This document shows, piece after piece, positions 1 to 5,735 of a DNA stretch of 6,641 nt. How positions within the stretch are numbered: position 1 is the first letter of the stretch; every line of letters begins with the position of its first letter. The notes beneath the pieces were generated by a model, which was not told the DNA's origin, made no database searches, and was given only the letters and a program-made list of their open reading frames with translations. A program made the translations under genes and the position numbers. The DNA is from CAUPWF01 sp964369425 (GTDB taxonomy: Bacteria; Bacillota; Clostridia; Lachnospirales; Lachnospiraceae): the NCBI GenBank assembly GCA_964369425.1, contig CAYJGW010000089.1, positions 1-6,641 of the forward strand. Direction: 5' to 3'.

Positions 1-512
1 ACTTCTTTCACCCCTTGCTTATCTAGTCCATTGAAAGGTTCATCTAATACCAATATGTTAGGATTTTCCATAATTGCCTGGGCAATCCCAAGTCGCTCTC
101 GCATGCCTAATGAATAGTTTTCCACAGATTTTTTCATATTTGAATCTAACCCAACTCGTTCCATAGCTTCCACAATCTGCCGTTTACCAATCACTCTTTT
201 AACATCTGCTAACATTTTCAAATTTGCATATCCTGTCAGTGATGGAATGAAACCAGGTGATTCAATAATGATTCCCAGTGATTCCGGAAAATCTATCTCT
301 GTTCCAATCTTTTTTCCTTCTATCTCTATGGTTCCACTATCAGGTTGAAGAAATCCACATATACATTTAAATAAAACTGTTTTTCCTGATCCATTTAATC
401 CTATAATTCCATGAATTTTTCCTTTTTCAAAATCTCTCGTAATTTCTTTTAATATGAGTTGATCGCCAAACGATTTTTTAACATTTCTCAACTTTATAAT
501 ACTCTCACTCAT
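1..512 (-). CDS. ABC transporter ATP-binding protein, BcrA (bacitracin/lantibiotic export) type, C-terminus cut by window edge
   Basis: Partial gene not closed inside the window: 170 complete codons read from ATG at 512 to the left edge without a stop. Walker A is GLNGSGKT (residues 38-45), the ABC signature is YSLGMRERLGIAQA (133-146) and Walker B is ILVLDEPF (153-160) followed by NGLD. The Q-loop region reads IIIESPGFIP (81-90), with E in place of Q, which is typical of BcrA-like ATPases that power ABC-2 exporters for peptide antibiotics or lipids. Still missing are the H-loop and the C-terminal part. The start lies 13 nt after the permease stop, with a GGGGG SD about 9 nt upstream, so it is the fourth gene of the minus-strand operon and probably energises that permease at the cytoplasmic face. 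The substrate cannot be read from the sequence. Family call is very secure; the BcrA subtype is good but inferred. Confidence 0.95.
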   Translation of the reverse strand, partial: MSESIIKLRNVKKSFGDQLILKEITRDFEKGKIHGIIGLNGSGKTVLFKCICGFLQPDSGTIEIEGKKIGTEIDFPESLGIIIESPGFIPSLTGYANLKMLADVKRVIGKRQIVEAMERVGLDSNMKKSVENYSLGMRERLGIAQAIMENPNILVLDEPFNGLDKQGVKE

Positions 513-525
513 ACACCTTATCCCC

Positions 526-1260
526 CTACATACTTATTCCTGAAAATGTGAATTCATATTTCCTCACGCCTTTATAGATTAAGATTATATTAACGCTAAT
601 TAAACTTGTGAAAATCAATATACTAATCTGTAAAGATGGCAGATAATCATATCCAAAGCTATGCATATGATAAGTTGCATGATTTAATGGTGATAGCCAT
701 CCTGTTAAGATATTTGCTTGATAATTTTGTAATTCACTTAAAGAGAAGATTATTTGAAATACTTCTGGGCTTAAGACCAAGCCATATCCACTAACCCCTA
801 GTGTGACAATAATACCCATTTTCCTACTTTTTCTAATGTTAAATAACATATTCAAAGACACTAAAAATAAAGAATACATCAAAGTTGTTGTAACTAATAA
901 AAACACGCAATATGTTATTGTAACTAAAATGACATAAACTATCTGTCCCGCAATCCACGTTGTGCGCTTCACTCTTGATAAATAATATGGTGTAGATGCA
1001 TCAATGAAGGGCATGTCTAAAAAAAACAGCAATAACAGTAGGCTAGATAATAACACTGATTCTGCATCTCCGTATATCCACAAAAACGGTTCGAACACTT
1101 GCATTATGGTGTGATAATTTTGCGAAACATCTATCGCCTTTTCCGTCATCATTAAACAAAGTATAAAGGCTAGAGTAAATGCTAGTTTCACATTATAACT
1201 CTTTTTCCATTTCATGAAATTTATTCTTACAATTTTCCATATTTGGTAGTTAACATTCAT
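526..1260 (-). CDS. ABC-2-like transporter permease, possibly internally shortened
   Basis: Integral membrane protein of about 244 residues. Hydrophobic segments (numbered from the ATG at 1260) lie near residues 25-42, 69-88, 102-140, 148-172 and 212-232, with basic loops such as SRVKR and RKSRK between them. It sits between a small membrane protein gene and a BcrA-type ATPase, so it is probably the membrane half of that exporter. The start at 1260 was preferred over the in-frame ATG at 1266 because AAAGGG (1269-1274) is 8 nt from the first and only 2 nt from the second. Either start overlaps the 3' end of the 99-codon gene. One oddity is the block near 102-140: nearly 40 uncharged residues with no loop, joining what look like segments from two separate parts of a longer permease. 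This could be an in-frame deletion. Specific substrate unknown. Confidence 0.82.
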   Translation of the reverse strand: MNVNYQIWKIVRINFMKWKKSYNVKLAFTLAFILCLMMTEKAIDVSQNYHTIMQVFEPFLWIYGDAESVLLSSLLLLLFFLDMPFIDASTPYYLSRVKRTTWIAGQIVYVILVTITYCVFLLVTTTLMYSLFLVSLNMLFNIRKSRKMGIIVTLGVSGYGLVLSPEVFQIIFSLSELQNYQANILTGWLSPLNHATYHMHSFGYDYLPSLQISILIFTSLISVNIILIYKGVRKYEFTFSGISM

Positions 1261-1549
1261 CGACATGACCCTTTCTTAATGAGCAATAATATAAAAATAC
1301 TGTTATCAAACATACTATACTTACTACCAGAAAACAAATACTTACTTCATCTATCCCTTTTACCAACTCTCTTTGACTTGGTTCTTGTGTTTTCCATTCT
1401 ATACTTTTCTCTTTTCTGTCTTCTCTTATCGAAGTGGCTTCTTGTATCAGCTTTTTTATTGTCATGATCTCACTATTTAGATACTGCATTGTTGCTGGAT
1501 GTCCATAATCTCCACTCCTTGCTTCCATGTTTACGAGTTGATATTCCAA
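1250..1549 (-). CDS. Small single-pass membrane protein of unknown function (TTG start), possibly the displaced tail of the upstream lipoprotein
   Basis: I do not recognise this 99-residue protein. Residues 1-68 are soluble, charged and probably helical (EYQLVNMEARSGDYGHPATM, then acidic/basic stretches). Residues 69-89 form one strongly hydrophobic membrane segment, followed by a short basic tail (SLRKG). The frame is open back to a TAG near 1565, and the only well-placed start is TTG at 1549, with AGGAG (1559-1563) 9 nt upstream. It begins one base after the TGA of the lipoprotein, and its own stop lies inside the start of the permease gene, so translation of the three is probably coupled. 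Alternatively, skipping one base near 1557 joins it to the lipoprotein as one reading frame (GYLEIGE then DELEYQLV), so it could be a frameshift product. Real coding is likely; separate-gene status is uncertain. Confidence 0.6.
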   Translation of the reverse strand: MEYQLVNMEARSGDYGHPATMQYLNSEIMTIKKLIQEATSIREDRKEKSIEWKTQEPSQRELVKGIDEVSICFLVVSIVCLITVFLYYCSLRKGHVDEC

Positions 1550-1550
1550 T

Positions 1551-1772
1551 TCATCCTTCTCCTATCTCTAAATACCCACTCCAACTTTCCGGAACATCCA
1601 TGTTCTTGATTTCACCTTCTTCTACAGATGGAATAATGTACTCATCTAGTACGCCTTCCGATTTATCCACTACAACGCTAGAATCTGGAGTGGGTTGACA
1701 GCCAATTAATAAGCTCCCCAATAAACCAACACTAAGATAGCACCTTGGAATATTTAACCTAATACGTTTCAC
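1551..1772 (-). CDS. Short lipoprotein, probably a truncated N-terminal portion of a longer lipoprotein
   Basis: First gene of the minus-strand ABC operon, 73 codons from GTG at 1772, with AAGGGG (1781-1786) 8 nt upstream. The N-terminus has basic residues, a hydrophobic core (about 12-23) and a lipobox LIGC with the lipidated cysteine at 25, so the product should be exported and anchored to the outer face of the membrane. After the cysteine comes QPTPDSSVVVDKSEG and then an acidic stretch. This head resembles long lipoproteins of Lachnospiraceae (the DUF6034-like type, from memory), which run to several hundred residues, whereas this one stops after fewer than 50 mature residues. It may therefore be a remnant, or part of a frame continuing into the next gene. 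No function can be assigned; partnership with the exporter is suggested only by position. Confidence 0.62.
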   Translation of the reverse strand: MKRIRLNIPRCYLSVGLLGSLLIGCQPTPDSSVVVDKSEGVLDEYIIPSVEEGEIKNMDVPESWSGYLEIGEG

Positions 1773-1812
1773 GCTTACCGCCCCTTTTTATTTCATCTTA
1801 CTATATTTTTTA

Positions 1813-1840
1813 TATAGTTTTGATATAGAACGAACTATAG
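1813..1840 (-). promoter_or_regulatory. Three TATAG boxes at 11- and 12-bp spacing upstream of the lipoprotein/ABC operon
   Basis: On the plus strand TATAG occurs at 1813-1817, 1824-1828 and 1836-1840 (CTATA on the transcribed strand). Starts are 11 and 12 bp apart, close to one helical turn. Next to them is a perfect 7-bp inverted repeat, ACTATAT (1800-1806) and ATATAGT (1812-1818). A TATAAA-like -10 overlaps the box nearest the gene, but there is no good -35. That combination is what an activator-dependent promoter looks like, for example direct-repeat binding by an OmpR-family response regulator. The repeats are seen directly; the regulatory role is inferred. Confidence 0.4.
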
Positions 1841-1861
1841 TCTTAAATTTTTATTAAACAC

Positions 1862-1890
1862 TTGACTCTCCAATGTGATTAGTTTAATAT
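1862..1890 (+). promoter_or_regulatory. Sigma-A-type promoter of the marR-MATE-GNAT operon
   Basis: TTGACT at 1862-1867 and TAATAT at 1885-1890 are separated by exactly 17 bp, each one mismatch from consensus. The predicted transcription start is near 1897, giving a leader of about 50 nt before the ATG at 1946. The SD AAAGGAG (1934-1940) is 5 nt from that ATG. Confidence 0.85.
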
Positions 1891-1928
1891 AGTTAGTATA
1901 AAGTAATTAGTTTAAAATAATCACATTG
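1871..1928. promoter_or_regulatory. Probable MarR operator region: 11-bp perfect inverted repeat plus 10-bp direct repeats
   Basis: CAATGTGATTA (1871-1881) is repeated exactly in inverse as TAATCACATTG (1918-1928), 36 bp apart. Inside it ATTAGTTTAA occurs twice as a direct repeat (1878-1887 and 1906-1915), and TTAGTATAAAGTAA (1894-1907) is an imperfect palindrome. The left arm lies between the -35 and -10 elements and is not transcribed, so the repeat should act as DNA rather than as an RNA hairpin. Binding by the MarR protein encoded just downstream would block the promoter, which fits the autorepression usual in this family. Confidence 0.65.
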
Positions 1929-1945
1929 AAATTAAAGGAGAACCT

Positions 1946-2404
1946 ATGAGCGGAAAACTAACAAAAGCACTAAAGAAAATTACACACGATACTGCATTAT
2001 ACGAATTAAAGCGTCTTTATTCCTATGATAAGAAAAGTATTCTATCCTATCACGACACTCTTTACTTAAACATTATTGAATCTCATCCAAATGAATATAC
2101 TTCGTCACAAATTGCAGATTTACTAAAGATTACTCGCCCTTCTGTAACAGAGAAAATCAATCAATTGTGTAAAAAAGGCTATGTCATAAGAACACAAAGT
2201 GAAACTGATAAGAGACTCTATTATCTCTCTATTAATCCCAACGGTCCCAAGGATTATGAAACAACTGCCGAGTATGAAGACGAATTAGAACATGATATTT
2301 TAACAAAGTTCGGTGAAGAAAAAGTAGATTTATTCTGTGAAATGATAGAATATTTATCAGATTTAATGTCAGAAAATATAAGTGAGGAAAATGAACATGA
2401 ATAG
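1946..2404 (+). CDS. MarR family transcriptional regulator, probable repressor of the adjacent efflux operon
   Basis: 152 residues, normal for MarR. The winged helix-turn-helix covers about residues 37-97. YTSSQIADLLKITRPSVTEK carries the second helix and the recognition helix (about 64-77), and the wing has the conserved D88-K89-R90 followed by LYYLSI. The flanking N- and C-terminal helices (about 3-35 and 108-143) would form the dimer interface. Start ATG 1946 has a strong SD (AAAGGAG, 5 nt spacing). It heads an operon with a MATE pump, overlapping the pump's start, as in the staphylococcal mepR-mepA pairing. The expected role is to bind the operator-like repeats in its own promoter and to release on binding a toxic compound. 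The inducer is unknown. Family call very secure; the target is inferred from context. Confidence 0.95.
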   Translation: MSGKLTKALKKITHDTALYELKRLYSYDKKSILSYHDTLYLNIIESHPNEYTSSQIADLLKITRPSVTEKINQLCKKGYVIRTQSETDKRLYYLSINPNGPKDYETTAEYEDELEHDILTKFGEEKVDLFCEMIEYLSDLMSENISEENEHE

Positions 2405-3731
2405 TCCATTAGCAAATAATTTTAATATGGGTGCACTTTTAAAATATACGTTGCCGAGCATGCTGATGATGCTTTTTATGTCTACCTATTCCATCATAGA
2501 CGGTGTTTTTGTCTCCGCATTTGTTGGGGAAAGTGCGCTAGCTGCTGTCAACCTAATCATGCCTTTGCTTGGAATTGTACTAGCAGTTGGTCTTATGCTT
2601 GCAACTGGTGGTAATGCAGTAATTGCCAATTTTTTAGGACAAGGACGAAAAAGAGAGGCACAAGAATTTTTAACTGTAATTTATATTATTGGAGGTATTA
2701 TAGGGTTTGTACTTACTGCAATTGTTGTAGTTTTCCCCGACGAGCTACTAAATCTACTAAATGTGAGTGATAGCTTATATTCTCTATCAAAAGATTATAT
2801 GCTCAGTTTATCTGGGTTTTTAATTCCAGTCTTCTTCATGGTATTTATTCAGTCATTTATGGTAACTGCTGGCCATCCCGCATTTGGGCTTATACTAAGT
2901 CTGGCAGGTGGTATCACAAATATTATCCTTGACTATGTATTTATTTCTCCTAATTTATTAGACTTAGGAATTGCAGGTGCTGGACTTGCAACAGGAATTG
3001 GCAATGCCCTTCCTGGAGTAATCGGTTTTTTCTATTTTATTTTTAATAGAAACTGTGCTTTGCATTTTGTTAAACCTAAATTAAACTTAAAAACACTCGG
3101 TCAAAGTATATTTAATGGTTCGTCTGAATTAGTGGGCTCACTTGCAACATCTATTACAACATTAATGTTTAACTTCATCTTGCTCAATATAGCTGGAGAT
3201 GCTGGAGTTGCTGCTATAAGTGTTATCTTATATATACAAATGTTCCAAAACGCTATTTACTCTGGGTATACTTTAGGAGTTTCGCCAATAATCGCTTTTA
3301 AATATGGTGAAAAAAATCATAGCGGATTACACAAAGTTATCATACAAAGTTTCAAGGTAATTTCCGTTGCTTCATTGCTTGTAATCGCACTCACACTCCT
3401 TCTTTCGAACCAAGCGGTAGGAATCTTTATATCAAGAGATAGCACAACCTTTGAAATGGCAAAAAATGGCTTACTTCTCTTTGCACCAGCATACTTATTT
3501 ATGGGATTCAACCTTTTTTTCTCCGCAATGTTTACCTCTTTATCAAATGGAAGAGTATCAGCTACAATTTCAGTCTTAAGAAGTTTAGTATTTATCATCA
3601 TTGCACTACTGATCCTACCTCAAATATTAGGCCTAAATGGGGTATGGCTTGCTGTCCCTATTGCTGAATGCCTTGCAATACTAGTATCTATTTATTATTA
3701 CAAAAAAAACAAAAAAATCTATCATTATTAG
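2397..3731 (+). CDS. MATE family multidrug efflux transporter
   Basis: A 444-residue polytopic membrane protein with about twelve hydrophobic segments, the usual MATE length and layout. Typical features are LPSMLMMLFMSTYSIIDGVF in the first helix (D35), TGGNAVIANFLGQGRKREA at the second/third helix region (70-88), and the GGITNIILDYVFI then GIAGAGLATGIGN blocks that close the N-terminal lobe. MATE pumps exchange Na+ or H+ for cationic drugs and other toxic compounds across the cytoplasmic membrane. ATG 2397 was chosen because GAGGA (2384-2388) is 8 nt upstream. ATG 2391 (2 nt spacing) and GTG 2382 are in frame but poorly spaced. The gene overlaps the end of marR by 8 nt, so the two are translationally coupled. 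It is closest in context to MepA/DinF-like pumps, but I cannot name the substrate. Confidence 0.95.
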   Translation: MNSPLANNFNMGALLKYTLPSMLMMLFMSTYSIIDGVFVSAFVGESALAAVNLIMPLLGIVLAVGLMLATGGNAVIANFLGQGRKREAQEFLTVIYIIGGIIGFVLTAIVVVFPDELLNLLNVSDSLYSLSKDYMLSLSGFLIPVFFMVFIQSFMVTAGHPAFGLILSLAGGITNIILDYVFISPNLLDLGIAGAGLATGIGNALPGVIGFFYFIFNRNCALHFVKPKLNLKTLGQSIFNGSSELVGSLATSITTLMFNFILLNIAGDAGVAAISVILYIQMFQNAIYSGYTLGVSPIIAFKYGEKNHSGLHKVIIQSFKVISVASLLVIALTLLLSNQAVGIFISRDSTTFEMAKNGLLLFAPAYLFMGFNLFFSAMFTSLSNGRVSATISVLRSLVFIIIALLILPQILGLNGVWLAVPIAECLAILVSIYYYKKNKKIYHY

Positions 3732-3743
3732 AGGATATTTATT

Positions 3744-4268
3744 ATGAATTTAATCGAAGAAAATTTATCAAAAAAACTAGATAATTATAAAGAAATTTGT
3801 GACTTTATGAAAAGGGTCTTTCCAAAAGAAGAACTTATGCCGATGTGGTTTATACGTCTCCTAACACTAAAAAAAGATTATGATTTTAAAGTCTACTATG
3901 ACAACGATTTGTTTGTGGGTATTTTATTCACAATCAATTCAAAAGACACCTTATTTGTATTTTATCTTGCTGTAAACGACAAAATACACTCCAAAGGATA
4001 TGGCTCAAAACTCTTACAGCTATTACTCGATAAACAACCCGAAAAATCCGTAACACTTTTTATTGAAACTATGAAGGATAAAAATGCAAAAAATTATGAC
4101 CAGCGTGTTAAGAGGCTCGCATTCTATGAGCGAAACGGATTTGTTAACACCGGCTTAATGGCAGGTTTTAAGACTCCTTTTGTTGATATTTTATCAACAG
4201 ACAAAGCTTATGATATTACAAAGGCAAAAAAACTCATGAAGTCTATGCCTATGAAAGTATTTGAGTAA
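3744..4268 (+). CDS. GNAT family N-acetyltransferase
   Basis: A 174-residue protein of the Gcn5-related acetyltransferase fold. Motif A runs FYLAVNDKIHSKGYGSKLLQ (about 73-92), with the acetyl-CoA pyrophosphate-binding loop K84-G85-Y86-G87-S88, slightly divergent from the Q/R-x-x-G-x-G/A consensus. Motif B is RLAFYERNGF (124-133), where the tyrosine is a common general acid in the family. The start ATG 3744 has GAGGA (3731-3735) 8 nt upstream, overlapping the stop region of the MATE gene, so it is the third gene of the marR operon and ends just before the terminator. By context it might acetylate the compound the pump exports, or a protein or metabolite linked to it, but the acceptor cannot be deduced. 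Cytoplasmic, with no signal peptide. Confidence 0.9.
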   Translation: MNLIEENLSKKLDNYKEICDFMKRVFPKEELMPMWFIRLLTLKKDYDFKVYYDNDLFVGILFTINSKDTLFVFYLAVNDKIHSKGYGSKLLQLLLDKQPEKSVTLFIETMKDKNAKNYDQRVKRLAFYERNGFVNTGLMAGFKTPFVDILSTDKAYDITKAKKLMKSMPMKVFE

Positions 4269-4275
4269 ACCTAGC

Positions 4276-4316
4276 AAAGGCAGCGCCATTATTTATGGTC
4301 CTGCCTTTACTTTTTT
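4276..4316 (+). terminator. Rho-independent terminator of the marR-MATE-GNAT operon
   Basis: AAAGGCAG (4276-4283) pairs with CTGCCTTT (4301-4308). The stem continues on the same axis through a mismatch and a G-U pair to CCAT (4286-4289) with ATGG (4295-4298), closing a 5-nt loop. A run of six T (4311-4316) follows. It begins 7 nt after the GNAT stop. It lies between convergent genes, but reading the minus strand no T run follows the stem, so it should be weak for the HipA-like gene. Confidence 0.88.
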
Positions 4317-4318
4317 AT

Positions 4319-5131
4319 TCAACTAGTAAATAAATATTTATATTTTCGTCTTGTTTCTAGTAGTATCTTGTATACTCTTTGCTGTATCTCTTCAGAATAG
4401 AACTTATCACCTTCCATTATGCTTAATATATCAGATCCATTAAATGCAAATTTTATATTCTGTCCATATAATTGTTCTGCTATATCTAGCTGGTCATCAA
4501 AGTCACTACAATAGGTTTTGGGTTTTGCCATAGCGATATACTCTTCAATATCCCCACATAAAGGATAATCCATTTTTATATCTGATAGCAAACAAGCTCC
4601 ATTATCAAAAATAGGACAACATCGATATTCACCTGCTTCGTTCTTAAGAACAGCTATGTTGTGCATGTGTCGATCTTCATTAAGGAATAGTGTATCAATT
4701 GTTAGAAGAATCGATAGGTATTTCCCAAACTCTTTCAACCCGGTCAAGCTCTCAACTTGCTCTACCAAATATTTCAACCTTTCTTTTTCATCTCTAATTT
4801 TATAAAGCGTAGTATAAAGACTCTCTCCATAATAATTGTGGAATAACCGCTCTAGAGTTATCATCTTCCACTCTCTTCCTAATATATCTGCACTTACACA
4901 TCCTAGGTATTCTTGACTCTTATATCTAATCATCACTGTATCATATCTAACTAACAGGCTTGTATCAAGTGTAGATAGTTCAAGAATCCTAGAAACTATA
5001 TATTCTACATAGCCTTCATACCCCGTATAATCTGCCTTATACCATAGATTCTGGTTCTTCCACTTTAGTTGATTCCCTTTGGACGATTGCCGATCTTCTG
5101 TTACGATATCTTGTTCAAATAATTCTATCAT
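4319..5131 (-). CDS. HipA-like (HipT-type) serine/threonine kinase, putative toxin
   Basis: A 270-residue kinase of the HipA/CtkA-like kind. Near the N-terminus SSKGNQLKW (16-24) looks like the glycine/serine loop. WYKAD supplies the putative ATP-binding lysine (K32), and GYEGYVE supplies a helix acid (E43). The catalytic loop is LNEDRHMHN (150-158), with D153 as the likely base and N158, and FDNG (175-178) supplies the metal-binding D176. Full HipA proteins are about 430-440 residues; this one lacks the N-terminal subdomain, as HipT does. HipA/HipT kinases phosphorylate aminoacyl-tRNA synthetases or other translation proteins and halt growth; the target here is unknown. The start is 3 nt after the stop of the XRE gene, with its SD (GAGAGG, 5138-5143) inside that gene, so the two are translated together. 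Kinase family good; toxin role inferred. Confidence 0.85.
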   Translation of the reverse strand: MIELFEQDIVTEDRQSSKGNQLKWKNQNLWYKADYTGYEGYVEYIVSRILELSTLDTSLLVRYDTVMIRYKSQEYLGCVSADILGREWKMITLERLFHNYYGESLYTTLYKIRDEKERLKYLVEQVESLTGLKEFGKYLSILLTIDTLFLNEDRHMHNIAVLKNEAGEYRCCPIFDNGACLLSDIKMDYPLCGDIEEYIAMAKPKTYCSDFDDQLDIAEQLYGQNIKFAFNGSDILSIMEGDKFYSEEIQQRVYKILLETRRKYKYLFTS

Positions 5132-5134
5132 AGG

Positions 5135-5680
5135 CTACCTCTCAATACGAATCCAAAAAGCATCTTCTGCCATCTTGCCTTTTGTTTTCTGAATAATCAT
5201 CATCGGATCATAAAACGGTATATTTAAGTCTTTTAGTATCAATTTCATTTTATCCCTTGTTCTTGGAAAGCACCTAGATTCTAAAAATTCTTCATATTCT
5301 TCATATGTAGGTTCTGTATTTCTTCCAAACGCACGAAATGAAATATCCTCTACCATGTTATATACTCTCAAGTGCCTTTGTATCTCATGTACATCAATAA
5401 TCGTACAAGCTTCATTTCTATACATATACCACAATCGAAGTGGCATTTCTTTCTTTGGAATGGTTAATGCTTCGTATACTCTTGCTGAACTGAGAAGGGC
5501 TTGTGTCAACGGAACAATCGGCCCAACAATCCCTTTCTCACTTCGCTCCCATCCTTGCACTGTCTTATATGATACATTTGCTAATTCTGAAAATTCTTTT
5601 TGAGTCAAATGTAATCTCTTTCGTATAAATCGTATATCTTCTGCGTACACTTCCTTTGCCGAAATTGGTAATCTATCCAT
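5135..5680 (-). CDS. XRE-family HTH regulator with C-terminal extension resembling HipA N-subdomain (putative HipB-HipS fusion antitoxin)
   Basis: 181 residues. An XRE helix-turn-helix spans about 14-64 (RKRLHLTQKEFSELANVSYK, then TVQGWERSEKG; recognition helix about 36-47), the DNA-binding part typical of HipB. Residues 75-181 form a separate domain ending FLESRCFPRTRDKMKLILKD, then NIPFYDP, IIQKTKGKMAED and AFWIRI. Its spacing of F, P, R, D, G and D residues resembles the subdomain at the start of HipA that is a separate protein (HipS) in HipBST systems. ATG 5680 has a strong SD, GGAGGT (5687-5692), 6 nt upstream. It is the first gene of a two-gene operon with a HipA-like kinase and probably represses its own promoter and neutralises the kinase. 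HTH call secure; the HipS-like reading is inference from pattern. Confidence 0.88.
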   Translation of the reverse strand: MDRLPISAKEVYAEDIRFIRKRLHLTQKEFSELANVSYKTVQGWERSEKGIVGPIVPLTQALLSSARVYEALTIPKKEMPLRLWYMYRNEACTIIDVHEIQRHLRVYNMVEDISFRAFGRNTEPTYEEYEEFLESRCFPRTRDKMKLILKDLNIPFYDPMMIIQKTKGKMAEDAFWIRIER

Positions 5681-5702
5681 TTCACTACCTCCATATTTAC
5701 AA

Positions 5703-5729
5703 TTTATACTATATTTTATCCTGTGTCAA
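5703..5729 (-). promoter_or_regulatory. Promoter of the XRE/HipA-like kinase operon
   Basis: Read on the minus strand, a perfect TTGACA (5729-5724) is followed after 15 bp by TATAAA (5708-5703). The spacer is shorter than the usual 17 bp, which may make the promoter weak or dependent on DNA twist. Transcription would start near 5696, giving a leader of about 16 nt that holds just the SD. The promoter lies between the two copies of a 15-bp repeat. Confidence 0.65.
5704..5718. repeat. 15-bp operator-like repeat, copy 1 (overlaps -10)
   Basis: TTATACTATATTTTA, containing the 9-bp dyad TATAcTATA. It is identical to the sequence at 5736-5750, with starts 32 bp apart (about three helical turns). 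It covers the -10 element of the XRE/HipA-like operon, so bound XRE protein would block RNA polymerase. Confidence 0.7.
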
Positions 5730-5735
5730 ATATTT

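Noticed and set aside
1243..1698. Plus-strand open frames of 74 and 69 codons (1243-1467 and 1489-1698)
   Set aside because: They lie opposite the minus-strand permease start, small membrane protein and lipoprotein genes, have no good SD, and read as low-complexity antisense of those genes.
1871..1928. Inverted repeat as a riboswitch or attenuator hairpin
   Set aside because: The left arm precedes the predicted transcription start (near 1897), so it would not be in the RNA.
3317..3601. Minus-strand open frame of 94 codons inside the MATE gene
   Set aside because: Antisense to a clearly coding transporter, with no domain and no credible ribosome binding site.
4276..4308. The hairpin as a terminator for the HipA-like kinase gene on the minus strand
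   Set aside because: Read in that direction no T run follows the stem, so only the plus-strand function is well supported.
4319..5131. HipA-like protein as an aminoglycoside or other small-molecule kinase
   Set aside because: The NEDRHMHN and FDNG motifs, together with the preceding XRE partner, fit HipA/CtkA-type kinases better, although the substrate is not proven.
5355..5603. Plus-strand open frame of 82 codons opposite the XRE gene
   Set aside because: Shadow of the secure XRE coding frame; no recognisable protein features.
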